From: Polyrhizophydium stewartii
Taxonomy: Eukaryota > Chytridiomycota > Chytridiomycetes > Rhizophydiales
Assembly (NCBI GenBank): GCA_027604665.1
Contig: JADGIZ010000263.1
Span: 1 to 17,622 of the forward strand
Direction: 5' to 3'
DNA length: 17,622 bases
A program made the position numbers and the translations under genes. Below are positions 9,715 to 17,622 of the stretch, piece by piece; the first letter of the stretch is position 1, and the number at the start of each line of letters is the position of its first letter. Under the pieces are notes generated by a model. The model worked only from the letters and a program-made list of their open reading frames with translations, did no database searches and was not told the DNA's origin.

Positions 9715-9804
9715 TCCAGACGGGAGAAGAAGTCGGCTCGCCGGATCGCACGGCGTCGTGTATGAGGGAGGTTCATTGGGCGGCAGCAGCGGCAGCGTCG
9801 GCGC

Positions 9805-10979
9805 CTACACGGGCGACACCCCGCGCGCGGGGGTAAAGTCGAACACCACAACGTGCCCGTCGGCCTCGCCGACAACCACGCAGCTGCTGTCCATGGCCAG
9901 CGATCCGTGCGACAGCCCGTCGCCCTCGATCAGCCGCTGGTGCAGCACGGGCGGGTCGAGCCCCCAGACGGTCAGCTCGCGGCCAAAGGCGGCCAGGAAG
10001 CGGCCGTTGAGCGCAACGTGGTGCACGGCGCGGCCAAACGACGTCTCGAGCTGCAGCTCGCGGCGCGCGCCGAGATCCACCGCGACGCCGCCCGTGGCGT
10101 CGACCCGCGCCTTGACCGCAATCAGCACCACGGCCTGGTCGGTGCCCGCCGCAATGATGCCGTCGCCCACGTCCATGCACAGCACCGGCTGGCCAAAGCG
10201 CGCCGACGCAATGCACTGGAACGTGCGCGTGCTCCAGCACCGCAGCGTGCCGTCGAACGACGCCGAGAACAGCAGCAGCTCGCCGCACACGCGCGCGCAG
10301 CACACGGCCGAGATCTTGCCGTGGTGGCCCGCAAACGTGCCCGCGAGGCTGCCGCGGCGCCAGTCCCACGCAATCAGCAGGCAGTCGGCGCCGCCCGAGA
10401 ACACCATGTCGCCGTCCATGCACAGCGCCAGCACCGCGTTGACGTGCTGCGTCAGCGTCTGCAGGCACTCGCCCGTCTCCATCTGCCAGATGCGGATCTC
10501 GCGGTTGAACGAGCCCGTGGCGACGACGCCGTGCGCCGGCGCAAGGTCGATGCAGCTGACCGTGTGCGTCTCGAACATGTGCAGCAGCCGCTGCGACGCC
10601 ACGTCCCACACCGAGCACATGCGGTCGTACGAGCCGCTGGCCATGACCCCGCCGCGGATGCGCAGCGCCGTGACCTTGTCGGCGTGCGGGAACAGCGCGC
10701 GCCGGATCGGCCGGCAGCAGCGCCAGGTGTGCTCGCGCGCGCGCAGCGCCCGGCACTCGCGCCGCAGGTCCGCGATGCCAAGGCGCCGCAGCTGCGGCGG
10801 CTCGCCGCCCGCGGGCCCTCCGGCCGGTGCACCCGCCGGCGTGTCCGGCCACCCGCGCCGCAGCGACCGCAGCATCGCCTCCCACACGACCGCCGCCTCC
10901 GACACCGACCGCCAGAGCCGGCTCGCCTGCGCGCCGCGCGTCAGCCCCCGCGCGGCCGCGTCGTGCACGCAGCGCGGCA

Positions 10980-11010
<31 letters not shown>

Positions 11011-11471
11011 TTGCCTGCTGCGCGCGGCCGAGCGACCGCACGTCGAGGTGCGACAGAATCTGCTGGCCGAGCTCGACGGGCAGCATCCGCAGGAAGTCGA
11101 CGCCGTGGCTGCCGCGCTGCACAAGCTGCTGGTGCACGAAGCGCAGCTCCTTGGGCGAGCAAGCGTCCAGCACCTGCATCAGCCTGCCGCCCGCCCGCCG
11201 CCCGCGCGCGCGCGTGCGTGCGTGCATCGTCGCCCGTCGTCAGCGCCAGCGGATCGGCCCCGCAGGCGCAGCCGCCGCGCACTCACAGCAGCTCGCGCAG
11301 GTGCGGCGGCGCCGCCTGCAGCAGGTCCGCGAAGCAGCGGCCCGCGTGCAGCCACTCGCCCGCCGCCCCGCCCGTCGCCGCCGTTGCCGCCGCCGCCGCC
11401 GTCGTCGCCGTCGTCGCCGGTGCCGCGCGGCTGCCGCCGCGTGCCCCGTGTGGCTCAGCAGCAGCGAACAT
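9805..11471 (-). CDS. F-box / WD40 repeat protein (SCF substrate receptor-like)
   Basis: Probable substrate-recognition subunit of an SCF ubiquitin ligase. Exons in transcript order: 11471-11287, 11183-11015, 10926-9805, giving 491 residues. An Ala/Thr-rich start is followed by a helical segment (DLLQAAPPHLRELL, CSPKELRFVHQQLVQ) like the dimerisation region before the F-box in Cdc4/Met30/Fbw7 relatives. The F-box is at about 90-130: VDFLRMLPVELGQQILSHLD, then SRLWRSVSEAAVVWEAML. From about residue 197 come six or seven WD40 blades, including GGVMASGSYDRMCSVWD, VATGSFNREIRIWQ, VFSGGADCLLIAWDW and LFSASFDGTLRCWS. Intron 1 (11286-11184) is GT-AG; intron 2 (11014-10927) appears to use a GC donor. 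A stop precedes the next gene's ATG by only 90 bp on the same strand. The substrate cannot be told from sequence. Confidence 0.85.
10927..11014 (-). other. GC-AG intron in the F-box/WD40 gene
   Basis: The F-box frame ends in RAQQ and the WD40 frame resumes with ASRLW one frame over, so an 88-nt gap must be removed. The only fitting donor is CAG|GCAAGC, a consensus GC-type donor, and the acceptor is GCGCAG with GCTGAC 12-17 nt upstream. Both borders are phase 0. No GT donor near 11014 gives the same join. Confidence 0.65.
10981..11010. repeat. (CGC)10 trinucleotide repeat
   Basis: Ten perfect CGC units lie inside the GC-AG intron, starting four bases after the GC dinucleotide of the donor when read on the minus strand. 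If the intron were retained it would encode a glycine run and shift the frame before the WD40 domain. Confidence 0.9.
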
Positions 11472-11935
11472 CCGCAACGGGGGCAAGCCGCCCGCCGCTG
11501 CGTGAGCCCGCCCACGCACCCCGGCCGCCCCGGCCGCGCCACGCCGCTCACACGGCCCCGCACGCCCGGCAGGCCGCCCCGCCGCGTCTGCCGCAAGGCC
11601 CCGCCCGAGCGTCCGGCCCAGATCCGACGTGGAGATCCATCCGACAGTTTGCCAAAGTTGGCGGCAGCGCCAGCACCTCGTCCCGACCGCCCCCGCAGCC
11701 AGCGCCGTCGCAACAGCTTATCCCAGCATCCCCACCAAGCCGAGCAGCACCCCCGCACCCGCCGGGTGTCGCCACGAATCCCGCGCCATTGACTCGCGTA
11801 CAGGCAACCGACACATCTGCAGCCGCCTCGCTCATCTCCGCCCGCCCGCGAATCCTCGGGCGTCACGCAGTCGCCGCCTCCCTGCCTCCCGCACGCGCAC
11901 TCGGCTCCAGCGCGCCGCACCCCCTCCCGCCTGCG
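11472..11935. promoter_or_regulatory. Divergent promoter region between F-box and doublecortin genes
   Basis: The 464 bp between the minus-strand ATG at 11471 and the plus-strand ATG at 11936 are very rich in C on the plus strand and contain no gene I can support. Open frames run through on both strands, but they carry Pro/Arg/Ala-rich low-complexity residues, as expected by chance at this base composition. No TATA box is evident. Confidence 0.5.
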
Positions 11936-14461
11936 ATGGAGGACTACAAGCCGCGCCGCATCCGCGTGTACCGCAACGGCGACCCGTACTTCACGGGAAA
12001 GAAGACGGTCGTCAACGGCCGCGTCTTTCGCAACTACGAGCAGTTCCTGCTGCGGCTGTCAGAGGATGTGCAGCTCGTCACAGGCGCGGTGCGCCGCCTA
12101 TACGAGATGGAGTCGGGCACACTCGTGCGCAGTCTCGAGGACATCAAGGACGGCGCCTTTTATATTGCCACAGGTGGCGATCCGCTCAAGCGGGGCATCT
12201 ACGTCACCACCGACGACAACGGCATGCCTCTCGGCATGGGATCGACAAAGAACGTCTCCGGCCCCGCAGGTGTTGCGGCCGCTGCTGCTGCTGCTGCTGC
12301 GGCTGCTGCTGCGGCCGCCAATGCAACCAGACTGGGCACGGCAGGCGGCGCATATCTCGGGAAACCCCGCCGCAAGATCAACAGATCCACGGGCGGCCTC
12401 CTGCTGCAGGACCCAGAGGCGGATTTGCCGCCCGTAGAGGAGCCGCTCTTTGGGCCGACGGTGCGTGTGCATGCTCGCATGCGCATTCGCTCCTGCGTGT
12501 GCAACGCGGTGCAGCGCACAGCGCCTGCCCCCACTTTGTTTACGCGTGCTCGAGCTGTTTGTTTGCCATGGAGCCGCTGACTCGCGATTCCCCCTCTCAC
12601 CCACGCCACTGCGCCTGCTGCTGCATGATCCCGCTGCGGCCCGCTTGCACTCGTGCATCCCCCGTCGCTGTTATCTGCGGGAACCAGAGCAAGGCATACA
12701 AGATATGCGTGTTTGAGAATGGGGAGGCGACCGATCCTGGGCTGCGCATGATTTTGAACTACCGCAACTGCAAGACATTTGAGCAGGTGCGGGTCCGCTT
12801 CTTGGCAAGTTTCGCAGAGGGCGCGAGTATGTACTGACCGCGAGTGAATGCGATCTTGCACAGCTTCTGCGACATCTCAGCTCAAAGCTGGTGCTCAAGA
12901 CGGGACAGGTGCGAAAGCTCTATGACGCAGAAACGGGACAGCGTATCAAGAGCCTGCATCAGATCCGACCAGGACAGAATCTTGTCGCCGCCGCATTTGA
13001 GAACTTCAAGAAGCTCAACTACTCGCTCCAGGACCTCGGCGCGTCCGTCCCCGCGACAAAGAAGGAGCCAGAGGTGCGCAGCTCCTCCCATGCTTGCTGC
13101 CGCGACCTGAGCATTTAAATGCATTTGGCTGACACACCATGCATCAGCCACACCCGCGCATCGTCACATTCTATCCCAACGGCGACTCCTATCACACGGG
13201 CCTGACCGTCACAGTCGCCAGGAAGCGATTCCCCACTCTCGCAAGAGTGAGGCTGGCGCTGCCGCGACAGAGTTTGCGTTGCCGTCTCGGCTGACACCGC
13301 AGCACGCGCTCTCTGCATGGGCAACGTCTACTGCAGCTTCTCGACACGCTCAACAACCAAATCGAGCTTGTGACCGGCAAGATCCAGAAGATATACACGC
13401 TAGAAGGCGTGCGGATCAACACGCTGGACGAGTTTGAGACGGGCAAGGGATATGTGCTTGTTGCCAATGACGACCCATTCATCAAGACCCGGTACAATCT
13501 GATGGCAATCAAAACACAGCATGGGCCGCACGGGCTTGCTGGGTCCACAATGCGGAACGAGTTCCTCGACAAGATTCGGCCCGTGACCAACCGACGTCGT
13601 GCGCGGCATCCGACCAACGGCGATGCGCCTGGCGGTGCCCCTCGGAACGCTGCCGCAAGCGAGGGTGCCCACCGCGAGGCTCTCAGAACGCCCGGCAGCA
13701 AGCCGCGGACGGCGGCCAGAACGCCTGCCAAGGGATCGCACACGCCTGGCGTCGAGTCGGCCGCAGAAAACACGGCGGTCGAGTCGACTGTCGAGGACGC
13801 ACCGACAGGTGAGGGGAGCCTCCATTCATGGCAACGAGACCCGGTTTGCTGATGCTGCTTCAGCAGCGTCTCGGCCGCGGACAAAGTCTCGGCAAGAGAG
13901 GCGCGCACCGAGAGATGGTGCTGGCGCCGCGGCCGACACCGGCGAGATTCAAGAGGACGAGAGTATCCGCAACACGCAGGGCGGAGACGAGGTCTATGGT
14001 GAAAAGGAAATGCGCAAGCTCGAGGGCAAGTCCAAGTCGGTCAAGATTGTTAGCGCGGGACATGAGGGGACCGCCGAAGGCATGTCGTCGCCTGCTCGCA
14101 CTGTGTCGCCGTCAAATGCCGGCGACAAGCCCGGGACCGCATCGAGCAAGACACCGCGGTCCAAGACGCCGCGTGTCAAGACGCCTGGGAACGACCACGC
14201 GGCCGACGATCTCGACGCATCCAAGTCCAAATCCATCGAAGCAGTGCGGTCACAGTCCAAACTGGCGCTCTCGAAATCACGGATTCCGTCAAAAGAGAAT
14301 ATCAAGTCAATGCCTAGATTGCCCAACGAGGACGGTGAGCGTTTGCCGATCCGACTCGCAGCGGCGGATGCTTGGCTCACGCAGTGTCGTGCGCAGCCCC
14401 GGCGCCGTTGAGTAAGGCCGGCTCCAAGGCCAGCCTCAAAAATGTGAATGCGCCAGCGTGA
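11936..14461 (+). CDS. Triple doublecortin-domain protein
   Basis: Predicted microtubule-binding protein with three doublecortin (DCX) domains. Exons: 11936-12460, 12688-12786, 12864-13073, 13148-13246, 13337-13808, 13864-14334, 14397-14461; 646 residues. DCX1 (about 7-90) has RIRVYRNGDPYFTGKKTVVN, YEQFLLRLSEDV, VRRLYEMESG and DGAFYIATGGDPLK. DCX2 (about 178-262) has KICVFENGEA, FEQLLRHLSSKL, VRKLYDAETG and GQNLVAAAFENFK. DCX3 (about 281-365) has RIVTFYPNGDSYHTG, LLDTLNNQIEL, IQKIYTLEGVRINTLDEFET and GYVLVANDD. A 15-residue alanine run separates DCX1 from DCX2. The tail (370-646) is rich in Lys, Ser, Thr and Pro with SKTPRSKTPRVKTP, as in basic microtubule-binding tails. DCX proteins bind the microtubule lattice and in flagellates often mark axonemes or basal bodies; that location is inferred. 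The last acceptor could instead be 14384 (four more residues, in frame). Confidence 0.85.
12275..12319 (+). repeat. Polyalanine-coding GCN tract
   Basis: Fifteen consecutive alanine codons, mostly GCT with GCG and GCC, inside the doublecortin gene between DCX1 and DCX2. The mixture of codons suggests some age or selection on the protein rather than fresh slippage. Confidence 0.85.
13861..13866 (+). other. Tandem (NAGNAG) splice acceptor
   Basis: The intron starting at 13809 (GTGAGG) ends at CAGCAG. Both AGs keep the frame; use of the second would drop one residue from the tail of the doublecortin protein. Confidence 0.6.
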
Positions 14462-14688
14462 CCGGTTGTCTCCAAGCAGGCTCTCCGAGCATCCGAATGC
14501 GGATGACAGCATTCGAGTATGATCTCGTACATCGCAGCCAAGCATCTCTGTTTCCACCCTGCCAACTTAATCACAACTCAAAGAAGGCTGCTGCTGCCTG
14601 AGATTCAAGAATACACTCTCTGTTTTATTCCATCTCCATTCGACAACACCGAAGCATGCATGCGGCCCATCGCTGCCGCACGATGCAC

Positions 14689-14694
14689 AATAAA
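14689..14694 (+). terminator. Candidate poly(A) signal of the doublecortin gene
   Basis: A perfect AATAAA 228 bp after the doublecortin stop codon, followed about ten bases later by a T-rich stretch (CCCTTTTTTCTG). This is the usual arrangement of a cleavage and polyadenylation site, though fungi often use weaker signals. Confidence 0.4.
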
Positions 14695-15956
14695 CAACGC
14701 CCTTTTTTCTGCTTATCGTACCGGGTTGATCTTGTCGACTTGTAAGGTTTAAGCGTGTGGTTGTCGAGTTCGCTGCCAGGTCGCGCATGACCATCAGCAG
14801 CGACCAAGTGATACACAACGCATGATGAACCTACACAGCGACATGGTGCGCTGTCCTGGAAGGGTCGCAAACGAGCAAGCTGACACACGCCTTGTCTGCT
14901 GCAAGGTGCGGTGCGTCCATAACAAACACTCTCCCGTTCTGATACTCGAGCATGGCCTGCTGCTCGTTGGCCTATCACCAAGCGTGAGTCGGTAAGATGC
15001 AGCATGACTACCAGCCTGTCGTCACCGCCAAGCACCGCCAAGCGACGAACCCTTGTGCGATGGCAGCGCCGGACCCCAGATCTGCCTCGCAGTTCCTGCG
15101 CGGCGACCACGACTGCAGCCGCCCCTGGCTCTCACAACGAAGGCGCACGGCAGCCAGTGTCATGGGTGGCCAGCGAGCCGCGATGCCGTGCTGCATGACG
15201 CCATCGCATCGACTCGGCTCGCTCGCAGGACCCCCGTCGATGCCGCCGCGCCTCCGTGAGCGGAGCATCGTCATTCCGCGCTCGCTGACCCCCTCGTGCA
15301 GTCGCAGAGGCAACATCTCGCCGCGGCGGGCCTCGCGCCGCCATCGTCAGCACCGACGGCCGCGTGAGCGCACGGCGCGGGGCACTCGCTCGCTGCGCGA
15401 CCATGCGGCCAGGGCACATAAAAGCCCGCCGTCGCCGCGCTGCGATGCTGGCCATCGAGCAGCAGCGGGAACCAGGGGCACACCACGCACAACACACGCT
15501 GGCCATGGTACCATCTCGGTCCGGACCCGCCAGGCACACAGAGCCGCCCCAGCCGCCAGCGCCTTCATGCGCCGCCATCCACGCCCGCCCACACCCTTGA
15601 CATCCCGCGCCAACACCCCGGTCTCACCCAGATCCAAGGCCGGCCCGGCCGCCATGCGTCGCAGCACCGCTGTCGCCGACGCACCCGTGCCACGCCTCGG
15701 CCACACGGCCTCCAGGCCGCCCGTCGGCGCTTGAATGCGGTGCGTGATGCTCGCTTGTGTGGATGCGCAGCCGCCGCATCGCGGCACAGATGCCTGATAC
15801 AAGGCAGTCTGCATCGCACTTGCATCTGCGTGCCGCCCATCCTCACGGCGGCACGCGGCCGGCATTGCAAGCTCGCTTGGTTGCACCGACCTCAAGACAC
15901 ACACCGTCGCGGCACACCGGCACAGCATCTCGTCGATGAGGCAAGCATCCAAGCAC

Positions 15957-15976
15957 GCAGGCAGGCAGGCAGGCAG
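15957..15976. repeat. (GCAG)5 simple repeat
   Basis: Five tandem GCAG units within the long intergenic region. Confidence 0.85.
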
Positions 15977-16544
15977 CCGCAACAGCACCGACGTTGCAGC
16001 CGCCGCAGCCGCATCCGCCGGATCCCAGGAGGCCAGGCGCACCGGCGCATCCGACCGCCGCCCGCGTGGCAGCACCCCCACTTACACATCTACTGGTTCT
16101 ACACTCACTTTGTGCTGCCGGCCGCTCTTTAGCGAATGGGCGGGGGCGGTCGGCGGCGGGGGTGTCTGGCGTGCGGGCGTCCGAGGATCGCGCCGGAGGC
16201 CGCCTGGCTGACGGGGGCACCGGTGAGATGCGGATGCGGTTGGCTGCGGCGTCGGTGCCGAGCGAGCCTCGCCTTGCCTTGCGAGTCAGCGGCGACTTGG
16301 ACTCGACGTCGATGGTGCCGGGCAGGCACCGGCGGGCGGGTGTGCGATGCACCCGCGGACAATAAAGGCGCGGCTGCACTTCTCTTGCTCTCTTCTTGGC
16401 GCTCTTGGTCTCGCGATTCTCAACCTACGCCTGTTGTTGGCTGACTTCCGATCAGGCGTTTCCTCTCTCGTGCAGCTGACGAGGCTCCGAGGTCAGCCGG
16501 GACAGCATGCAGTGTGCTCAATGAGAGCCATTCATGTATTCGGC

Positions 16545-16795
16545 ATGCAAAACGTCTTGGCAGCGTGAGCGGGACAGGCACGAAGGCGAGTGATGAGGCA
16601 CACAGAGACGCTCAGGCGAGAGCAGGAGAGATCTTGGACGACTTGATGGTGGCGCTCGAAGCCTTGACGCCAGAGTCCGAGCTGAAGCGCGAAGCAACCG
16701 GGAAAGTGGATGAGTTTGTCTTGAACAAAAACGTGTTCGAGATCATCCCAGCTCAAGAAACACCATCATTCTTGCCAGTCTTCAGAAGTGGCTGA
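16545..16795 (+). CDS. Hypothetical small protein, two exons
   Basis: Not a recognised family. Exon 2 (16606-16795) reads as coding-like sequence: GEILDDLMVALEALTPESEL, then KREATGKVDEFVLNKNVFEI and a short Pro/Phe end. This looks like an amphipathic helix followed by a charged segment. No ATG suits its start, but a 20-nt exon MQNVLA (16545-16564), a GTGAGC donor and a CACAG acceptor join it in frame across a 41-nt intron, giving 69 residues. The upstream frame stays open to an ATG at 16347, which would add 66 residues including a hydrophobic stretch (about 135 in all). The intron is shorter than others here and has no clear branch motif. The stop codon overlaps the end of the minus-strand coding region by 14 nt. 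It could be the last exon of a larger gene. Confidence 0.3.
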
Positions 16796-17348
16796 TGGTG
16801 CCGTTTGCATGGCGCGCAAAGAGACGAAAGAGGTCTGATTGCTTCTCGGTGTTAAGTGATGCGCCGAGCGTGATGGAGACTTTACTGCCAACAGGTGCCT
16901 TGAGAAGACTTCGATGGACGAGTTGATGTTGATGGCGTAGCGCTGGTCGTTGCCAAGGACCCGTAAGTTCTGGACCTTGTTGAAGCCGTTGGCGTCGGAG
17001 GTCGTTGGGCTGTTGTAGATGCCGATGGCCTTGCTCACGTCGCTGATCGTGACAGTACCATTGGTGATTTCGACGCGGTCGGCATCGAGGGGGAGGGTCA
17101 ACCCGCAGGTAGCGCATGGGCTTGAGCACCTGCTTGCCACCGCTCTTTCCGATGATGGCGCTGCCAACCGTCTCGCGCGGGTCCAAGGCCAGGAGGCTGA
17201 GATCGTTCTTGACCAGGCTCTCGGGCTTGACCTTGCCGAGCTCCTTGTCCATGCTGTGCTGGATCGTGAACTGGTGGATGCCGGCAGACTGCGCAGCGAT
17301 CGTGATGTTGCCAAGGTTCACTTTACGCTCGAACGGCTCGGTGACAGC
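16782..17348 (-). pseudogene. Unrecognised coding region with two apparent frameshifts, 5' end unresolved
   Basis: Three adjoining segments on the minus strand show strong codon bias (mostly C or G at third positions) but lie in different frames: about 17330-17105 (VNLGNITIAAQ, SLVKNDLSLLALDPRE), 17103-16907 (DADRVEITNGTVTISDVSKA, FNKVQNLRVLGNDQRYAINI) and 16905-16782 (PVGSKVSITLGASLNT). The first change falls at a CCC/GGG run (17102-17104, one base too many) and the second at 16902-16909 (one base too few), so they cancel. Either the assembly has two indels or the gene is decaying. The beta-rich pattern with a late VSITLG block faintly recalls fungal LEA-like DUF3712 proteins; I would not rely on it. 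The start is unknown: upstream of 17348 the frame is Pro/Ala/Arg-rich, and a CTGAC followed by an AG just before the first segment suggests an intron. Confidence 0.4.
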
Positions 17349-17622
17349 AGATCGCTCAAGCGGTGTCAGCAGCAGTGCTTGCGGTAGCCGAGTTTGGGGC
17401 CGTGCGGGTGAGCCCCGAGCTGCGTCAGCGCTTGGGCCTGTGGCTGAGCGATCTCGCCGCAGTGCGGCCGCGAGAGTTGGCGCTGATGCTGCTGGCGTAC
17501 CGGTGCACGAGCTCATTGGCGTTGGCGGCGGTTTGGGCATGCAGTCAGAGATCAGCAAACGCGGAGAACGACAGGCAGCAAGAACGGCGACACGGCTTGG
17601 AGCAAGGCACTTTGACGGCGGT

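Larger units (their letters stand above)
14462..16544. other. Long intergenic region without a supported gene
   Basis: About 2 kb with no recognisable protein or RNA gene. Frames of 60-245 codons occur on both strands, but their translations are Arg/Pro/Ala/Cys-rich with no domain motif. I found no tRNA box B, ribosomal RNA, IS-like ends or long inverted repeats. Visible items: an AATAAA on the plus strand at 14689-14694, an AATAAA on the minus strand at 14629-14624, a TATA-like ACATAAAAG near 15416, a GCAG repeat at 15957-15976, and a short hydrophobic-start frame from an ATG at 16347 that runs into the small gene at 16545. Confidence 0.5.

Noticed and set aside
9212..12580. 1122-codon open frame on the plus strand
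   Set aside because: Most of it is antisense to the carrier and F-box genes and is Arg/Pro/Ser-rich without domains. Only its end, from the ATG at 11936, is real (doublecortin exon 1). GC-rich sequence lacks stop codons by chance.
15347..16081. 245-codon frame on the minus strand in the long gap
   Set aside because: Cys/Arg/Ala-rich translation, low-complexity runs from the GCAG repeat, and no recognisable domain or splice pattern.
14462..16544. tRNA, 5S rRNA or snRNA genes in the long gap
   Set aside because: I looked for A and B box patterns and cloverleaf pairing by eye and found none convincing; a covariance-model scan would settle it.
1..17622. Bacterial systems: CRISPR array, operons, insertion sequences, toxin-antitoxin or phage genes
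   Set aside because: No regular direct repeats with spacers, no transposase motifs, and nearly every gene is interrupted by spliceosomal introns.

Overview
The window looks like nuclear DNA of a GC-rich, gene-dense eukaryote, most likely an early-diverging flagellated fungus (chytrid-like). The supporting signs are many short spliceosomal introns (about 50-230 nt, GTGCGT/GTGAGC-type donors, CTGAC/CTGAT branch-like motifs, AG acceptors), very short gaps between genes, no bacterial operon signals, and gene content: a doublecortin-domain protein, typical of organisms with cilia or flagella, and a Zwilch homolog, which well-studied yeasts lack. The lineage is inferred from gene content, not from a marker gene.

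Layout. (1) 205-802 (+): C-terminal exons of clathrin light chain, 5' end missing. (2) 932-3663 (+): nine-exon Zwilch-like kinetochore gene. (3) 4424-3693 (-): RraA-like HMG aldolase/oxaloacetate decarboxylase, single exon, ending 29 nt from the Zwilch stop. (4) 4575-6769 (+): nucleotidyltransferase-like domain fused to a GHMP glucuronokinase, divergent from gene 3 across 150 bp. (5) 9714-7234 (-): EF-hand mitochondrial carrier of the ATP-Mg/Pi (SCaMC) type. (6) 11471-9805 (-): F-box/WD40 protein with an apparent GC-AG intron, only 90 bp upstream of gene 5. (7) 11936-14461 (+): triple-doublecortin protein with a Lys/Ser/Thr-Pro tail, divergent from gene 6. (8) 14462-16544: about 2 kb with no gene I can support. 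(9) 16545-16795 (+): doubtful small two-exon gene. (10) 17348-16782 (-): unrecognised coding region with two apparent compensating frameshifts.

How they relate. The genes do not form one pathway. Loose themes are microtubules (Zwilch, doublecortin), membrane traffic and protein turnover (clathrin light chain, F-box protein), and small-molecule metabolism (RraA-like enzyme, glucuronokinase, calcium-regulated carrier). For genes 2, 4, 5, 6 and 7 the proposed exons give complete reading frames (689, 654, 623, 491 and 646 residues) whose total coding lengths are divisible by three. Family calls rest on recognised motifs and remembered homologs; no database search was run.
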